Origin: CAIOSQ01 sp044359885
Lineage (GTDB): Bacteria; Pseudomonadota; Alphaproteobacteria; CACIAM-22H2
Assembly (NCBI GenBank): GCA_044359885.1
Contig: JBIKLI010000041.1
Span: 1 to 18,385, forward strand
DNA: 18,385 nucleotides
Reading direction: 5' to 3'
Position numbers and translations under genes: made by a program
The notes under the pieces: model-generated
Seen by the model: only the letters and a program-made list of their open reading frames with translations
Databases searched by the model: none
What the model was told of the DNA's origin: nothing
Part shown: positions 6,795-15,538 of the stretch, piece by piece
How the letters are laid out: the number at the start of each line of letters is the position of its first letter
Numbering within the stretch: the first letter of the stretch is position 1

Positions 6795-8339
6795 TCAATG
6801 CGTCGCGTCCGGCATCGCGGCCTTCCGGCGCGCGATGAAGTCCTGGAGCGCCTCGTCGATGCCGGGATCGAGCGCCGGCGGCTCGTAGGTCTCCAGCATG
6901 CGCTTCCACAGCCGGTTGGCGCGCTGCGGCGCATCGAGCCGGCCCTCGGCGTCCCATTGCTCGAAGGAATTGTTGTCGGCGACCTGCGAGCGGAAGAACG
7001 CCGTCTCGAAATGCGCCTGGGTATGGGCGCAGCCCAGGAAGTGACCGCCGGGTTCGACCTCGCGGAAGGCATCGAACGCCTGCGCGTCCTGCGACATGTC
7101 GATGCCGCGCGCCAGCACGTGCATCATGCCGAGCTGGTCCAGATCCATCACGAACTTCTCGTACGAGGACGCAAGGCCGCCCTCCATCCATCCGGCCGCA
7201 TGGAGGACGAAATTCGTGCCGGCGAACAGCGTCGGCAGCAGCGTCTGCGCGCTTTCATAGGCGGCCTGGGCGTCGGGCAGCTTGGAGGCGCAGAGCGAGC
7301 CGCCGGTGCGGAAGGGCAGGCCCATGCGGCGCGCGAGCTGTCCTGCCCCGTAGATCGCGAGCGCAGCCTCGGGCGTGCCGAAGGTGGGGGCGCCCGACTG
7401 CATAGAAAGGGTCGAGACGAAGGTGCCGAAGACGACCGGTGCGCCCGGCCGCACGAGCTGCGTGAAGGCGACCCCGGCCTGGATCTCGGCCAGCGCCTGC
7501 GTGAGCGTGCCGGCGACGGTCACGGGGCTCATCGCGCCGGAGAGGATGAAGGGCGTGATCACCGTCGCCTGGTTGGCGGCGGCGTAAGCCTCCGCGGCGC
7601 CCAGCATGACGCCGTCCCAGACCATCGGCGAGTTGGCGTTGATGAGGCTGGTGCAGACGGTGCTGGTCTCGAGGAAATCGGCACCGAACAGCAGGCGACA
7701 CATCTCGACCGTGTCGCGTGCCCGGTCCGGATGCGTGACCGATCCCATGAACGGCTTGTCGGACCAGCGCATATGCGCATAGACCATGTCCAGATGCCGC
7801 TTGTTCACGGGCAGGTCGACGGGTTCGCAGACCGTGCCGCCGGAGTGGTGCATGAACGGGCTGGCATAGGCGAGCTTCACGAAGTTCCGGAAGTCCTCGA
7901 TGGTCCCGTAGCGGCGACCGCGGTCGAGGTCGTGGACGAAGGGCGACCCGTAGACCGGCGCGAAGACCAGGCTGTCGCCCCCGATATGGACGCTGCGCGC
8001 TGGATTGCGGGCGACCTGGACGAAGTCGCGCGGCGCGGTGGCGGCGAGGTGCCGCGCGAGGCCGCGGGGGAATCGCACACGCGTCTCGCGGACGTCGCAG
8101 CCCGCCCCCGCCAGCAGGTCGAGCGCGCGCGCATGGCCCCGGAACTCGATGCCGATCTCCTGCAGCAGCGTCTCCGCGTTGGCCTCGATGGTCGCGAGAC
8201 CCTCCTCGGAAAGGATCTCGGTGGTCGGCACGGTGCGGCGGATATAGGCGACCGAGGCGCTGCGCGACCCGAGGCGCTGGGCGCGCCGGGCTTCGCGCCC
8301 GCGTCGCGGCTCGCGGGGTGGGTTGTCGGTGCGGTCCAT
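6795..8339 (-). CDS. MttB-family (trimethylamine/betaine methyltransferase-like) protein without pyrrolysine
   Basis: This 514-residue protein resembles the MttB superfamily throughout. Recognisable stretches are VYGSPFVHDLDRG (129-141), TSLINANSPMVWDG (230-243), FILSGAMSPVTVAGTL (264-279) and YESAQTLLPTLFAGTNF (361-377). Archaeal MttB demethylates trimethylamine using a pyrrolysine encoded by an in-frame amber codon. This frame has no internal stop, so it belongs to the non-pyrrolysine branch, some members of which demethylate glycine betaine or other quaternary amines by transfer to a corrinoid protein. The ATG at 8339 is preceded by GGAGGA. The first ~30 residues are rich in Arg and Pro and poorly conserved. 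The gene leads an operon with the dimethylglycine dehydrogenase-like gene, suggesting stepwise N-demethylation. No corrinoid protein gene is present in the window. The substrate is unknown. Confidence 0.87.
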   Translation of the reverse strand: MDRTDNPPREPRRGREARRAQRLGSRSASVAYIRRTVPTTEILSEEGLATIEANAETLLQEIGIEFRGHARALDLLAGAGCDVRETRVRFPRGLARHLAATAPRDFVQVARNPARSVHIGGDSLVFAPVYGSPFVHDLDRGRRYGTIEDFRNFVKLAYASPFMHHSGGTVCEPVDLPVNKRHLDMVYAHMRWSDKPFMGSVTHPDRARDTVEMCRLLFGADFLETSTVCTSLINANSPMVWDGVMLGAAEAYAAANQATVITPFILSGAMSPVTVAGTLTQALAEIQAGVAFTQLVRPGAPVVFGTFVSTLSMQSGAPTFGTPEAALAIYGAGQLARRMGLPFRTGGSLCASKLPDAQAAYESAQTLLPTLFAGTNFVLHAAGWMEGGLASSYEKFVMDLDQLGMMHVLARGIDMSQDAQAFDAFREVEPGGHFLGCAHTQAHFETAFFRSQVADNNSFEQWDAEGRLDAPQRANRLWKRMLETYEPPALDPGIDEALQDFIARRKAAMPDATH

Positions 8340-8480
8340 GTGTCCTCCGTCGCGGCGCATATTGCGCGCTCCCGATGCCGACCGACAACGGCTTCGCGCG
8401 ACTATACGCGGCGTCGCGGCATCTTTATCCTGACGCGTCACGTGGGGCGCGGGGGCGCCGCCGAACCGGGGAGATGACGG
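8340..8480. promoter_or_regulatory. Divergent promoter region between MttB-family and binding-protein genes
   Basis: These 141 bases must carry the start signals of two divergent operons. Ribosome binding sites are TCCTCC at 8343-8348 (GGAGGA on the minus strand) and the GGGGAG before 8474 on the plus strand. The least GC-rich part is about 8398-8430, with TATACG at 8403-8408 as a possible plus-strand -10. On the minus strand a TTGTCG is followed after 18 bases by CAATAT, a weak promoter-like pair. None of these matches is strong. Confidence 0.45.
8355..8367. repeat. Small inverted repeat, possible operator
   Basis: GCGCA and TGCGC form perfect five-base arms around TAT. The repeat overlaps the candidate minus-strand -10 between the divergent genes, where a repressor could sit. 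It is short and could be chance in GC-rich DNA. No regulator gene lies in the window. Confidence 0.3.
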
Positions 8481-10040
8481 ATGATCGCTTTCGGACGCAG
8501 GACCTTCGCGGCGGGGGCCTTGGCCGGCGCCGCCTTGGCCTCCACATCCGGGCTGGCACAGGCGCCGCGGCGCGGCGGAACGGTCCGGATCGGCCTGCCG
8601 ACCGGCCTGCCGTCGCTCGACGTGATGGCGACCACCGACGACGCGGGACGGGTGGTCAATCTGCACCTCTACGAACCGCTGATTGGACGCAACGAGAAGC
8701 TGGAACCGGCTCCGATGCTGGCGGAGGGCTGGACGGTCTCGGCGGACGGGCTGGAATACACCATTCGTCTGCGCCGCGGCATCGTGTTCCACAACGGGAA
8801 GACGATGACCTCCGCCGACGCCAAGGCCTCCATCGAGCGCTACATGCGCATGAGCGTGCGGCGCCGCTATCTCGAGGACATCGCCGAGGTTCGCGCGCCC
8901 GATCCCGAGACCGTGGTCATCCGGCTCAAGTCAGCGCGGCCGCTGTTCATCAACAATTTCAGCCAGCCCGAGGTGATCGTGGCGATCATCCCGGCCGAGG
9001 AGGCCGCGAAGGACGCGAACCGGATCGAGATCGTCGGCACCGGACCCTACAAGCTTCAGGAGTATCGCCCGGACAGCCATGTCCGGCTGGTGCGCCACGA
9101 CGCCTATGCGCCGGACACGCGCAGCGCCGGGCGCGACGGCTATGTCGGCAACAAGCAGGCCCATTTCGACGTGATCGATTTCCGCATCATCCCGGAGAGC
9201 GCTGCGACCGTCGCGGCGCTCGAAGCGGGAGAGATCGACATGGCCGAGAACATGCCCGACAAGGCCGTTCCGACCCTGAAGCGCAATCCGCGTCTGCGGC
9301 ATGTGAACATCATGCCGGCCGGCATGCAGACGGTGACCATCAACATGGCCGCGGCACCGTTCGAGAAGCTCGAGATCCGGCGGGCGGTCCAGGTGGCGCT
9401 CGACATGGACGAGATCATGGAGGCGTCGACCGACGGCAATTACCGGCTGAACCATGCGCTGCAATATCCGGGGTACCCGACCTACCCCGGCGATCGCGGC
9501 AAGCAATGGTACAACCGCAAGGATGCGGCGCTGGCGAAGAAGTTCCTCGCCGACGGCGGCTACCGGGGCGAGCGGATCACGATCCTGTCGGCGGCCACCT
9601 TCGACTGGCATGCCGCGCATGCGCTGGTCATGTCCGAGCAGCTGAAGGCGGTCGGGCTCAACGTTGCCATCCAGTCGATGGACTGGCCGGCGATCGTCGC
9701 GCTGCGCTCGCGCCCGCAGGGCTGGCATCTGCTGCCGGGCAGGCTGGGGACCGGCCCGTGGCTCGGCGACCCCCTGATCTCGATCGCCGGCTTCATCGGT
9801 CCGACGCCCGGCAACCATTTCAAGGACGAGCCGCTCTACGCCCTCGCCCAGGAGATGGAGAATTCGCCGTCCGCCGAGGTGCGGCGCGAGGCCGGGATCA
9901 AGGCGCAGGAACGCCTGAACGAGCAGGCGATGTTCATCAAGTGCGGGGACTACGGCCACTCGCAGATCCTGTCGGCCCGCATCCAGGGATTCGAGGCGTT
10001 CCGCACCGCGCGGATGTGGAACGTCTGGTTCGGCGCCTGA
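8481..10040 (+). CDS. ABC transporter solute-binding protein, family 5 (DppA/OppA-like)
   Basis: This 519-residue protein is a periplasmic binding protein of the peptide/nickel/opine class. It begins with a Tat-like signal (R6, R7, then a hydrophobic Ala/Gly stretch), probably cleaved after A28 in GLAQA. Family 5 landmarks follow: RGGTVRIGLP (31-40), LYEPLIGR (63-70), LAEGWTVSADGLEYTIRLR (80-98) and FHNGKTMTSADAKASIERY (103-121). It would capture the solute for the permeases and ATPases encoded from 12791 on. The start ATG has a GGGGAG run about eight bases upstream. The SelA-like gene follows after 14 bases. The binding protein is separated from its presumed permeases by two genes, one of them inverted. 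The substrate cannot be read from the sequence; family 5 also binds opines, sugars and betaine conjugates. Confidence 0.92.
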   Translation: MIAFGRRTFAAGALAGAALASTSGLAQAPRRGGTVRIGLPTGLPSLDVMATTDDAGRVVNLHLYEPLIGRNEKLEPAPMLAEGWTVSADGLEYTIRLRRGIVFHNGKTMTSADAKASIERYMRMSVRRRYLEDIAEVRAPDPETVVIRLKSARPLFINNFSQPEVIVAIIPAEEAAKDANRIEIVGTGPYKLQEYRPDSHVRLVRHDAYAPDTRSAGRDGYVGNKQAHFDVIDFRIIPESAATVAALEAGEIDMAENMPDKAVPTLKRNPRLRHVNIMPAGMQTVTINMAAAPFEKLEIRRAVQVALDMDEIMEASTDGNYRLNHALQYPGYPTYPGDRGKQWYNRKDAALAKKFLADGGYRGERITILSAATFDWHAAHALVMSEQLKAVGLNVAIQSMDWPAIVALRSRPQGWHLLPGRLGTGPWLGDPLISIAGFIGPTPGNHFKDEPLYALAQEMENSPSAEVRREAGIKAQERLNEQAMFIKCGDYGHSQILSARIQGFEAFRTARMWNVWFGA

Positions 10041-10054
10041 CGGGAATTCAGGCC

Positions 10055-11245
10055 ATGTCTGGCATTTTCGGAGCGTTCGGGATCCGGCGCGTGATCAACG
10101 CGTCGGGCACCGAGACGGTGCATGGCGCCAGCCGTGCGTCGGCGCGGGTGGCGGAAGCGGTCGCGGCGATCCTGCCGCATTGGATCGAGATGTCGGAACT
10201 TCAGCGCGCCGCCAGCGCGACCATCGCCCGGGCGACGGGTGCCGAGGCCGGGTTCGTGACCGGCTGCAGCGCCGCCGGCATCTCGGTCTGCGTCGCCGCG
10301 GCGATGACCGGCTGCGATCTGGCGAAGGTCGAGCGGCTGCCGGACACGGGCGGGATGAAGAACCGCGTCATCCTGCAGAAGGGCCACGAGGTCAATTACG
10401 GCGCCTCGGTCTCGCAGATGATCCGTCTGACTGGGGCGATCCCGGTCGAGATCGGCACCGCGACCGCCTGCGCGGTGTTCCAGCTCGAAGCCGCGCTCGA
10501 CGAGCGCGCCGCGGCGGCGATCTACGTGCTTTCGCACCATACGGTGCAGAGCGGCCTGATCGGTCTGGCCCGGTTCTGCGAGGTCTGCAACGCGCACGGC
10601 GTCCCCGTGATCGTCGATGCGGCGGCCGAGTACGACTGGCCGGGCATGATCGCCGCCGGCGCGACCGCGGTCATCTTCAGCGCGCAGAAGGCGCCCGCCG
10701 GACCGACGGCCGGGCTGGTCGCCGGGCGGCGGGAGTTCGTGCGTGCCTGCTACCATCAGGAGCGCGGCATCGGCCGGCCGATGAAGGCCGGCAAGGAGAA
10801 CCTTGCAGGCGCCATCGCCGCGCTGGAGCAATGGATGGAGGCCGACCACGCCGCGATCCATGCCGCCGAGGCCGCGCGGCTCGACCGCGCCGAGGCGATG
10901 CTCGCCAATCTGCGGGGGCTGCGACTGGAACGCGAACCGGATCCGCCGGGGAATCCCTTCGAGCGCCTGATGCTGCATGTCGACCAGCGCACGGCCGGAA
11001 TCACGGCGTTCCAGCTGGGACAGGCCCTGGGAGCCGGCGACCCGAAGATCGTGCTGCGTTCGCTGCACGCCGACCGCGGCTACCTGCTGCTCGACACCCG
11101 CCGGATCGACGATGCCGAGCTGGAGACCGTGGTCGCGCGCATCCGTGCGATCTTCGCCGGCGCCACACCCGGCGCGGCGCCGGTGCCGACGCCGCAGGGC
11201 GGGGATCTGACCCGTCAGGCGATGGCGCGGTGGCTGGGCGGGTGA
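10055..11245 (+). CDS. SelA-like PLP-dependent enzyme (D-glucosaminate-6-phosphate ammonia-lyase-like family)
   Basis: This 396-residue protein is a fold type I PLP enzyme of the SelA-like group. INASGTETVHGASRAS (14-29) is the family's N-terminal glycine-rich signature, VDAAAEYD (187-194) supplies the PLP-contacting aspartate D188, and SAQKAPAGPTAG (209-220) holds the probable Schiff-base lysine K212. RPMKAGKENLAG (241-252) matches another conserved block. At under 400 residues it lacks the extra N-terminal domain of true selenocysteine synthase, so a role in selenocysteine making is unlikely. Studied relatives eliminate ammonia from amino sugar acids. SelA-like proteins are also recurrent neighbours of cog3964 amidohydrolases, one of which lies at 16539. 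The gene follows the binding protein by 14 bases with only a weak ribosome binding site, suggesting a shared transcript. The reaction here is unknown. Confidence 0.85.
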   Translation: MSGIFGAFGIRRVINASGTETVHGASRASARVAEAVAAILPHWIEMSELQRAASATIARATGAEAGFVTGCSAAGISVCVAAAMTGCDLAKVERLPDTGGMKNRVILQKGHEVNYGASVSQMIRLTGAIPVEIGTATACAVFQLEAALDERAAAAIYVLSHHTVQSGLIGLARFCEVCNAHGVPVIVDAAAEYDWPGMIAAGATAVIFSAQKAPAGPTAGLVAGRREFVRACYHQERGIGRPMKAGKENLAGAIAALEQWMEADHAAIHAAEAARLDRAEAMLANLRGLRLEREPDPPGNPFERLMLHVDQRTAGITAFQLGQALGAGDPKIVLRSLHADRGYLLLDTRRIDDAELETVVARIRAIFAGATPGAAPVPTPQGGDLTRQAMARWLGG

Positions 11246-11270
11246 GGGCGAGGGTCCGGCGGTGGATGGG

Positions 11271-12746
11271 TCAACGGTGGAGGGGATAGAGGCCTGGCGG
11301 CGCGAGCCTGAACGGGAACCCGCTGAAATCGTAGGCTGCGGGACCGGGCGAATCGATGTCGATCATCTCGCGGAACACGCTGCGGAACGACGCGCGGAAC
11401 TGGTTCTTCGCCTTCACCGCCAGCACCGCGAGCCGCGCGGGATCGATGCCGGCCGCGGCGTAGAAATTCGGGTCTGTCGTGTCCTGACAGACCCCGGTGA
11501 CCATCACCGAGATCGGCAGATCGACGAAGTCGAGCCGCGCGCAGCCGCCGAGATCGACCGCGAGCCCGTTATAGACCGGTCCGACATTCGTGAAACGGCC
11601 GTCGCCCAGGTGTCCGACGACGATATCGGCCTCGACCGGCGGTCCGAAGAGCGCGGTCAGCCGGCCGCCGAGACGCACGCGCAGACGCCCGCCGATGCCC
11701 GCCGCCCGCGCGCGGTCGATCAGATCGGGGTCGTGGAAGAAGGCGAAGGCGCAGGGCCGGGTCGGCCGCGCGGCGACCAGGGCCGCCAGCAGACCTGGCG
11801 TGTCGCCGATCCCTCCAGCGCCGGTATGGTCGGCGGAATCGATCACCGCGACGGGCCCGGGGGCGGCTGCGAGCGCGCGGGCGATCCCGTCGGCGGCGCT
11901 GGGAATCGGCGGGAACAGGGCGTCACGTCTGGCGCGGATCGCGCCGGCCACCTCGCTCGCGGCGCGGATCGCGAGGTCGCGGTCGCCGTCCGCCGTCGCC
12001 CAGACCTTGGCGCCGGCCGCCTCGCTGTCGGCATAGGCGTAGCCGGCGTATGGAGTGATGTCGAGCAGACCGTCGCGCGCCTCGATCCGCGCGGCGATCT
12101 CCTTGACCTCGGCCATCGGTCCGTCGGTGGTCCGGCCGAACAGGCTGGGCAGGATGGCGCCGGTCTCCGCGATCGCCACGACCGGCCTGATCTCGCCGCG
12201 GATGCGGCGTTCCAGAAGGTCGAGCGCCTTGGTCGCGGTTTCCGCCATGTCGGTATGCGGATGGCATTTGTAGCCGACGCCGACGTCGAGCAGATCGGCC
12301 TCGGCCTGGCTGACATTGGCGTGCAGGTCGAAGCTGGCCGCCAGCGGCGTGTCCGGGCCGATCGCCGCGCGCACGCGGCGCAGCAGTTCGAAGTCTGCAT
12401 GCGCGAACTCGGCGGCGTTGAGCGATCCGTGCAGCGACAGGAAGACGGCGTCCCAGCGCCGTCCGGCCAGACCGCGCACGACCTCGCCGACGAGGGCGTC
12501 GAACACGCCGGGCGCCAGCACGCCGGAGGACGGCGCCGCGGCGCAGCGCAGGAAGGTCGGCCGCCATTGTGGCCGGCGTGCCAGCCAGTCGAGCGCGCCG
12601 CCGATCTCGGTGCGGGTGCCGGCATAGCGCGCGGGCACCTCGTCGCCCACCGACCATTCGGCGCGCTGGAAGCACGAGATCGGCGTCGCGATCGGCGAGA
12701 AACTGTTGCCCTCGTGCGCGACGCGGGCGATGGCGATGTCCGGCAT
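11271..12746 (-). CDS. M81 family metallopeptidase (MlrC-like), paralogue 2
   Basis: This 491-residue protein has the complete M81 plus MlrC_C layout. It keeps the standard N-terminal HEGNSFSP (11-18, H11 intact), then SLHGSLN with H106, FDLHANVSQAEADL (139-152; D140, H142, N144) and KCHPHTDMAET (160-170) with H164. These histidines and the aspartate are the probable metal site. It is clearly diverged from paralogue 1 at 523-2028, so a recent duplication is unlikely. The ATG at 12746 follows a GGGGGAAAGA ribosome binding site. It lies on the opposite strand within the transport cluster: its end converges on the SelA-like gene with a 25-base gap, and its start is 44 bases from the permease operon. 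The position suggests hydrolysis of the imported compound, but the bond attacked is unknown. Confidence 0.9.
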   Translation of the reverse strand: MPDIAIARVAHEGNSFSPIATPISCFQRAEWSVGDEVPARYAGTRTEIGGALDWLARRPQWRPTFLRCAAAPSSGVLAPGVFDALVGEVVRGLAGRRWDAVFLSLHGSLNAAEFAHADFELLRRVRAAIGPDTPLAASFDLHANVSQAEADLLDVGVGYKCHPHTDMAETATKALDLLERRIRGEIRPVVAIAETGAILPSLFGRTTDGPMAEVKEIAARIEARDGLLDITPYAGYAYADSEAAGAKVWATADGDRDLAIRAASEVAGAIRARRDALFPPIPSAADGIARALAAAPGPVAVIDSADHTGAGGIGDTPGLLAALVAARPTRPCAFAFFHDPDLIDRARAAGIGGRLRVRLGGRLTALFGPPVEADIVVGHLGDGRFTNVGPVYNGLAVDLGGCARLDFVDLPISVMVTGVCQDTTDPNFYAAAGIDPARLAVLAVKAKNQFRASFRSVFREMIDIDSPGPAAYDFSGFPFRLAPPGLYPLHR

Positions 12747-12790
12747 TCTTTCCCCCGGGGCGTTGTGCGGTCCCTTCAGGAGTATTGGCC
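12747..12790. promoter_or_regulatory. 44-base divergent gap between M81 paralogue 2 and permease operon
   Basis: The gap holds the M81 ribosome binding site, a perfect CCCCGGGG palindrome at 12753-12760 and AGGAG at 12778-12782, which is eight bases before GTG 12791. It is too short for two ordinary non-overlapping promoters, so at least one promoter probably lies inside the opposite gene. The AGGAG spacing favours GTG 12791 over the in-frame TTG at 12785. Confidence 0.5.
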
Positions 12791-13738
12791 GTGATCGCCT
12801 ATGTCATCAACCGGCTCGCGAGCGCCGTGCTCGTCGTCGCCCTGGTGGCGCTGATCGCCTTCTCGGTGATGCTGATCGTGCCCGGGGACCCGGCGGCGAT
12901 CGTCGCCGGCGCGAACGCGACCGAGGACGAGATCCAGCAGATCCGCGTGCAACTGCGCCTGAATCTGCCCTTCGAGGAACGCCTCGTCGAGTGGACGCTG
13001 GGCGTGCTGCAGGGCGATCTCGGCCGTTCGATCCTCCTGCAGCGCCCCGTGGCCGAGGCGATCGCCGAGCGGCTGCCCGTCACCCTGGCGCTGTCGGCCT
13101 ATGCGATGACCATCACGCTTGTGGCGGGAATCGGCCTCGGCGTCGCGGCGGCGGTGCGGCAGAACACGATCGTCGACCAGATCTGCATGATCGTGGCGCT
13201 GCTCGGCGTTTCGCTGCCGAATGTCTGGCTCGCGATCCTGTTCATCATGTTCTTTTCGGTGCATCTGGGCTGGTTCCCGACCGGGGGCTACGTCCCCTTC
13301 GCCCAGGGCTGGTGGAACGCGATCGTCGCCCTGACGCTGCCCGCCGTCGCCCTGGCGCTCACCCAGGTCGGCCTTCTCGCGCGCATGGCGCGCTCGACGA
13401 TGCTGGAGGTTCTGCGCCAGGACTATGTCCAGACGGCCTGGGCGAAGGGGCTGCCCGGACGCCTGGTGATCGCCAAGCACGCGCTCAAGAACACGATGAT
13501 CCCTCTGGTCACCGTGTTCGGCATCATCCTCAGCCTCAGCCTCAGCGGCACGGTCGTCATCGAGACCGTGTTCTCGCTGCCCGGCATGGGCCGCCTGATC
13601 GTCAATGCGATCCAGCGACGCGACTATCCGGTCATCCAGGGCGGGTTGCTGCTGACCGCCACCGCGCTGGTGCTGGTGAATCTCGCCGTCGACCTCCTCT
13701 ACGCCTGGCTCGATCCGCGGGTGCGCTATGCCGATTAG
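12791..13738 (+). CDS. ABC transporter permease, DppB-like
   Basis: This 315-residue inner-membrane protein is the first permease of a Dpp/Opp-type importer. Six membrane segments can be picked out near residues 8-30, 97-122, 131-156, 175-199, 236-261 and 284-306. A long outer loop after the first segment carries the family's GDLGRSILLQRPV (75-87). The cytoplasmic EAA-type loop, DYVQTAWAKGLPGRLVIAKH (211-230), contacts the ATPases. The GTG start is chosen for its well-spaced AGGAG. The gene opens an operon in which each gene overlaps the next. It overlaps the next permease by 11 bases. The matching binding protein is most likely the one at 8481. The substrate is not deducible. Confidence 0.93.
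   Translation: MIAYVINRLASAVLVVALVALIAFSVMLIVPGDPAAIVAGANATEDEIQQIRVQLRLNLPFEERLVEWTLGVLQGDLGRSILLQRPVAEAIAERLPVTLALSAYAMTITLVAGIGLGVAAAVRQNTIVDQICMIVALLGVSLPNVWLAILFIMFFSVHLGWFPTGGYVPFAQGWWNAIVALTLPAVALALTQVGLLARMARSTMLEVLRQDYVQTAWAKGLPGRLVIAKHALKNTMIPLVTVFGIILSLSLSGTVVIETVFSLPGMGRLIVNAIQRRDYPVIQGGLLLTATALVLVNLAVDLLYAWLDPRVRYAD
13528..13545 (+). repeat. Three tandem copies of CCTCAG inside the permease gene
   Basis: Three exact hexamer copies encode alternating Leu-Ser in the fifth membrane segment of the DppB-like permease. The unit is a multiple of three, so slippage would change length without breaking the frame. It is most likely a chance low-complexity stretch. Confidence 0.8.
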
Positions 13739-14557
13739 ACGCCTGCTGCGGCATCACCTGTTCATGACGGGCGCGGTCCTGGTCCTGATCGTCGCGGTCG
13801 CGGCGCTCGGCGCCGGCTGGATCGCGACCGAGAGCCCGACGCGCATGAACATGCGCCAGCGTTTCGCGCCGCCCGGCGTCGGACGCTTCCTTCTGGGCAC
13901 CGACGCCTTCGGCCGCGACATACTCTCGCGCCTTGTCCACGGCGCTCAGGTCAGTCTGCGCATCGGGCTGATGGTGGTGCTGGTCGCGGGCGCCTTCGGG
14001 ACCTTCTTCGGAGCCGTCGCGGGATATTTCCGGCAGCTCGACAACCCGGTGATGCGGGTGATGGACGCCTTCATGGCCTTCCCGGCGATCCTGCTCGCGA
14101 TCGCGATCGCGGCGGCGCTCGGGCCTTCGGAACTCAACGTCGTGATCGCGCTCGCCGCCGTCTACACCCCGCGTACGGCGCGCATCGTGCGCGCGTCGGT
14201 CCTGGTCGTGCGCGAGGCGGAATACGTGCTGGCCGCGCGCACCGCCGGCGCCGGCCATGCGCGGATCCTGCTGGGCCACATCCTGCCCAATTCGATGGCG
14301 CCGCTGACGGTGCAGCTGACCTTCATCTTCGCCTATGCCGTGCTGGCCGAGGCGGTTCTCAGCTTCCTCGGCGTCGGGCCCGCGCCGCCGACGCCGACCT
14401 GGGGCAACATGATCGCCGACGGCCGGAACTTCATCCGCGAGGCGCCGTGGATCACGCTGATGCCGGGCATCGCGGTGTCGATGACCGTGCTCGGGCTCAA
14501 TCTGCTGGGGGACGGGCTGCGCGACGTCCTCGATCCGCGCATGAAGGTGGCGTCAAG

Positions 14558-14561
<4 letters not shown>
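13728..14561 (+). CDS. ABC transporter permease, DppC-like
   Basis: This 277-residue protein is the second permease of the importer. A short cytoplasmic N-terminus leads to a first membrane segment (about 11-32), followed by the DppC landmark LLGTDAFGRDILSRL (55-69). Further segments lie near 78-100, 116-133, 137-160, 195-216 and 244-262. The EAA loop is around 165-190 (EYVLAARTAGAGHARIL), and SFLGVGPAPPTPTWGNMI (212-229) is the typical late motif. The ATG at 13728 lies inside the end of the first permease gene, giving an 11-base overlap, and the stop overlaps the TTG start of the next gene. It pairs with the DppB-like protein to form the channel. Assignment to the family is firm; the solute is unknown. 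Confidence 0.93.
14544..14550 (+). promoter_or_regulatory. Ribosome binding site supporting TTG start of the DppD-like gene
   Basis: AAGGTGG, one mismatch from a strong Shine-Dalgarno core, sits seven bases before TTG 14558, itself part of a TTGA stop/start overlap. No ATG or GTG in that frame lies near the conserved beginning of the protein. Confidence 0.55.

Positions 14562-15534
<973 letters not shown>

Positions 15535-15538
<4 letters not shown>

Noticed and set aside
4322..6838. Open frame of about 838 codons on the plus strand opposite the flavoprotein gene
   Set aside because: Its translation is Arg/His/Gly/Asp-rich low-complexity text with no family motif, typical of antisense frames in very GC-rich DNA. 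The minus-strand gene has clear domains.
6795..8339. Pyrrolysine-type MttB
   Set aside because: There is no in-frame amber codon within the gene and no pyrrolysine synthesis or tRNA gene in the window.
6798..8477. Plus-strand open frame of about 559 codons opposite the MttB-family gene
   Set aside because: The composition is that of a shadow frame. It also runs through the divergent promoter region and the MttB ribosome binding site.
8318..10054. Upstream extension of the SelA-like gene through the binding-protein gene
   Set aside because: The family's N-terminal INASGT motif lies just after ATG 10055, and the upstream text is an Arg-rich shadow of the binding protein in another frame.
10055..11245. 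True selenocysteine synthase SelA
   Set aside because: The protein is too short, lacks the extra N-terminal region of SelA, and there is no selB, selC or other selenium gene nearby.
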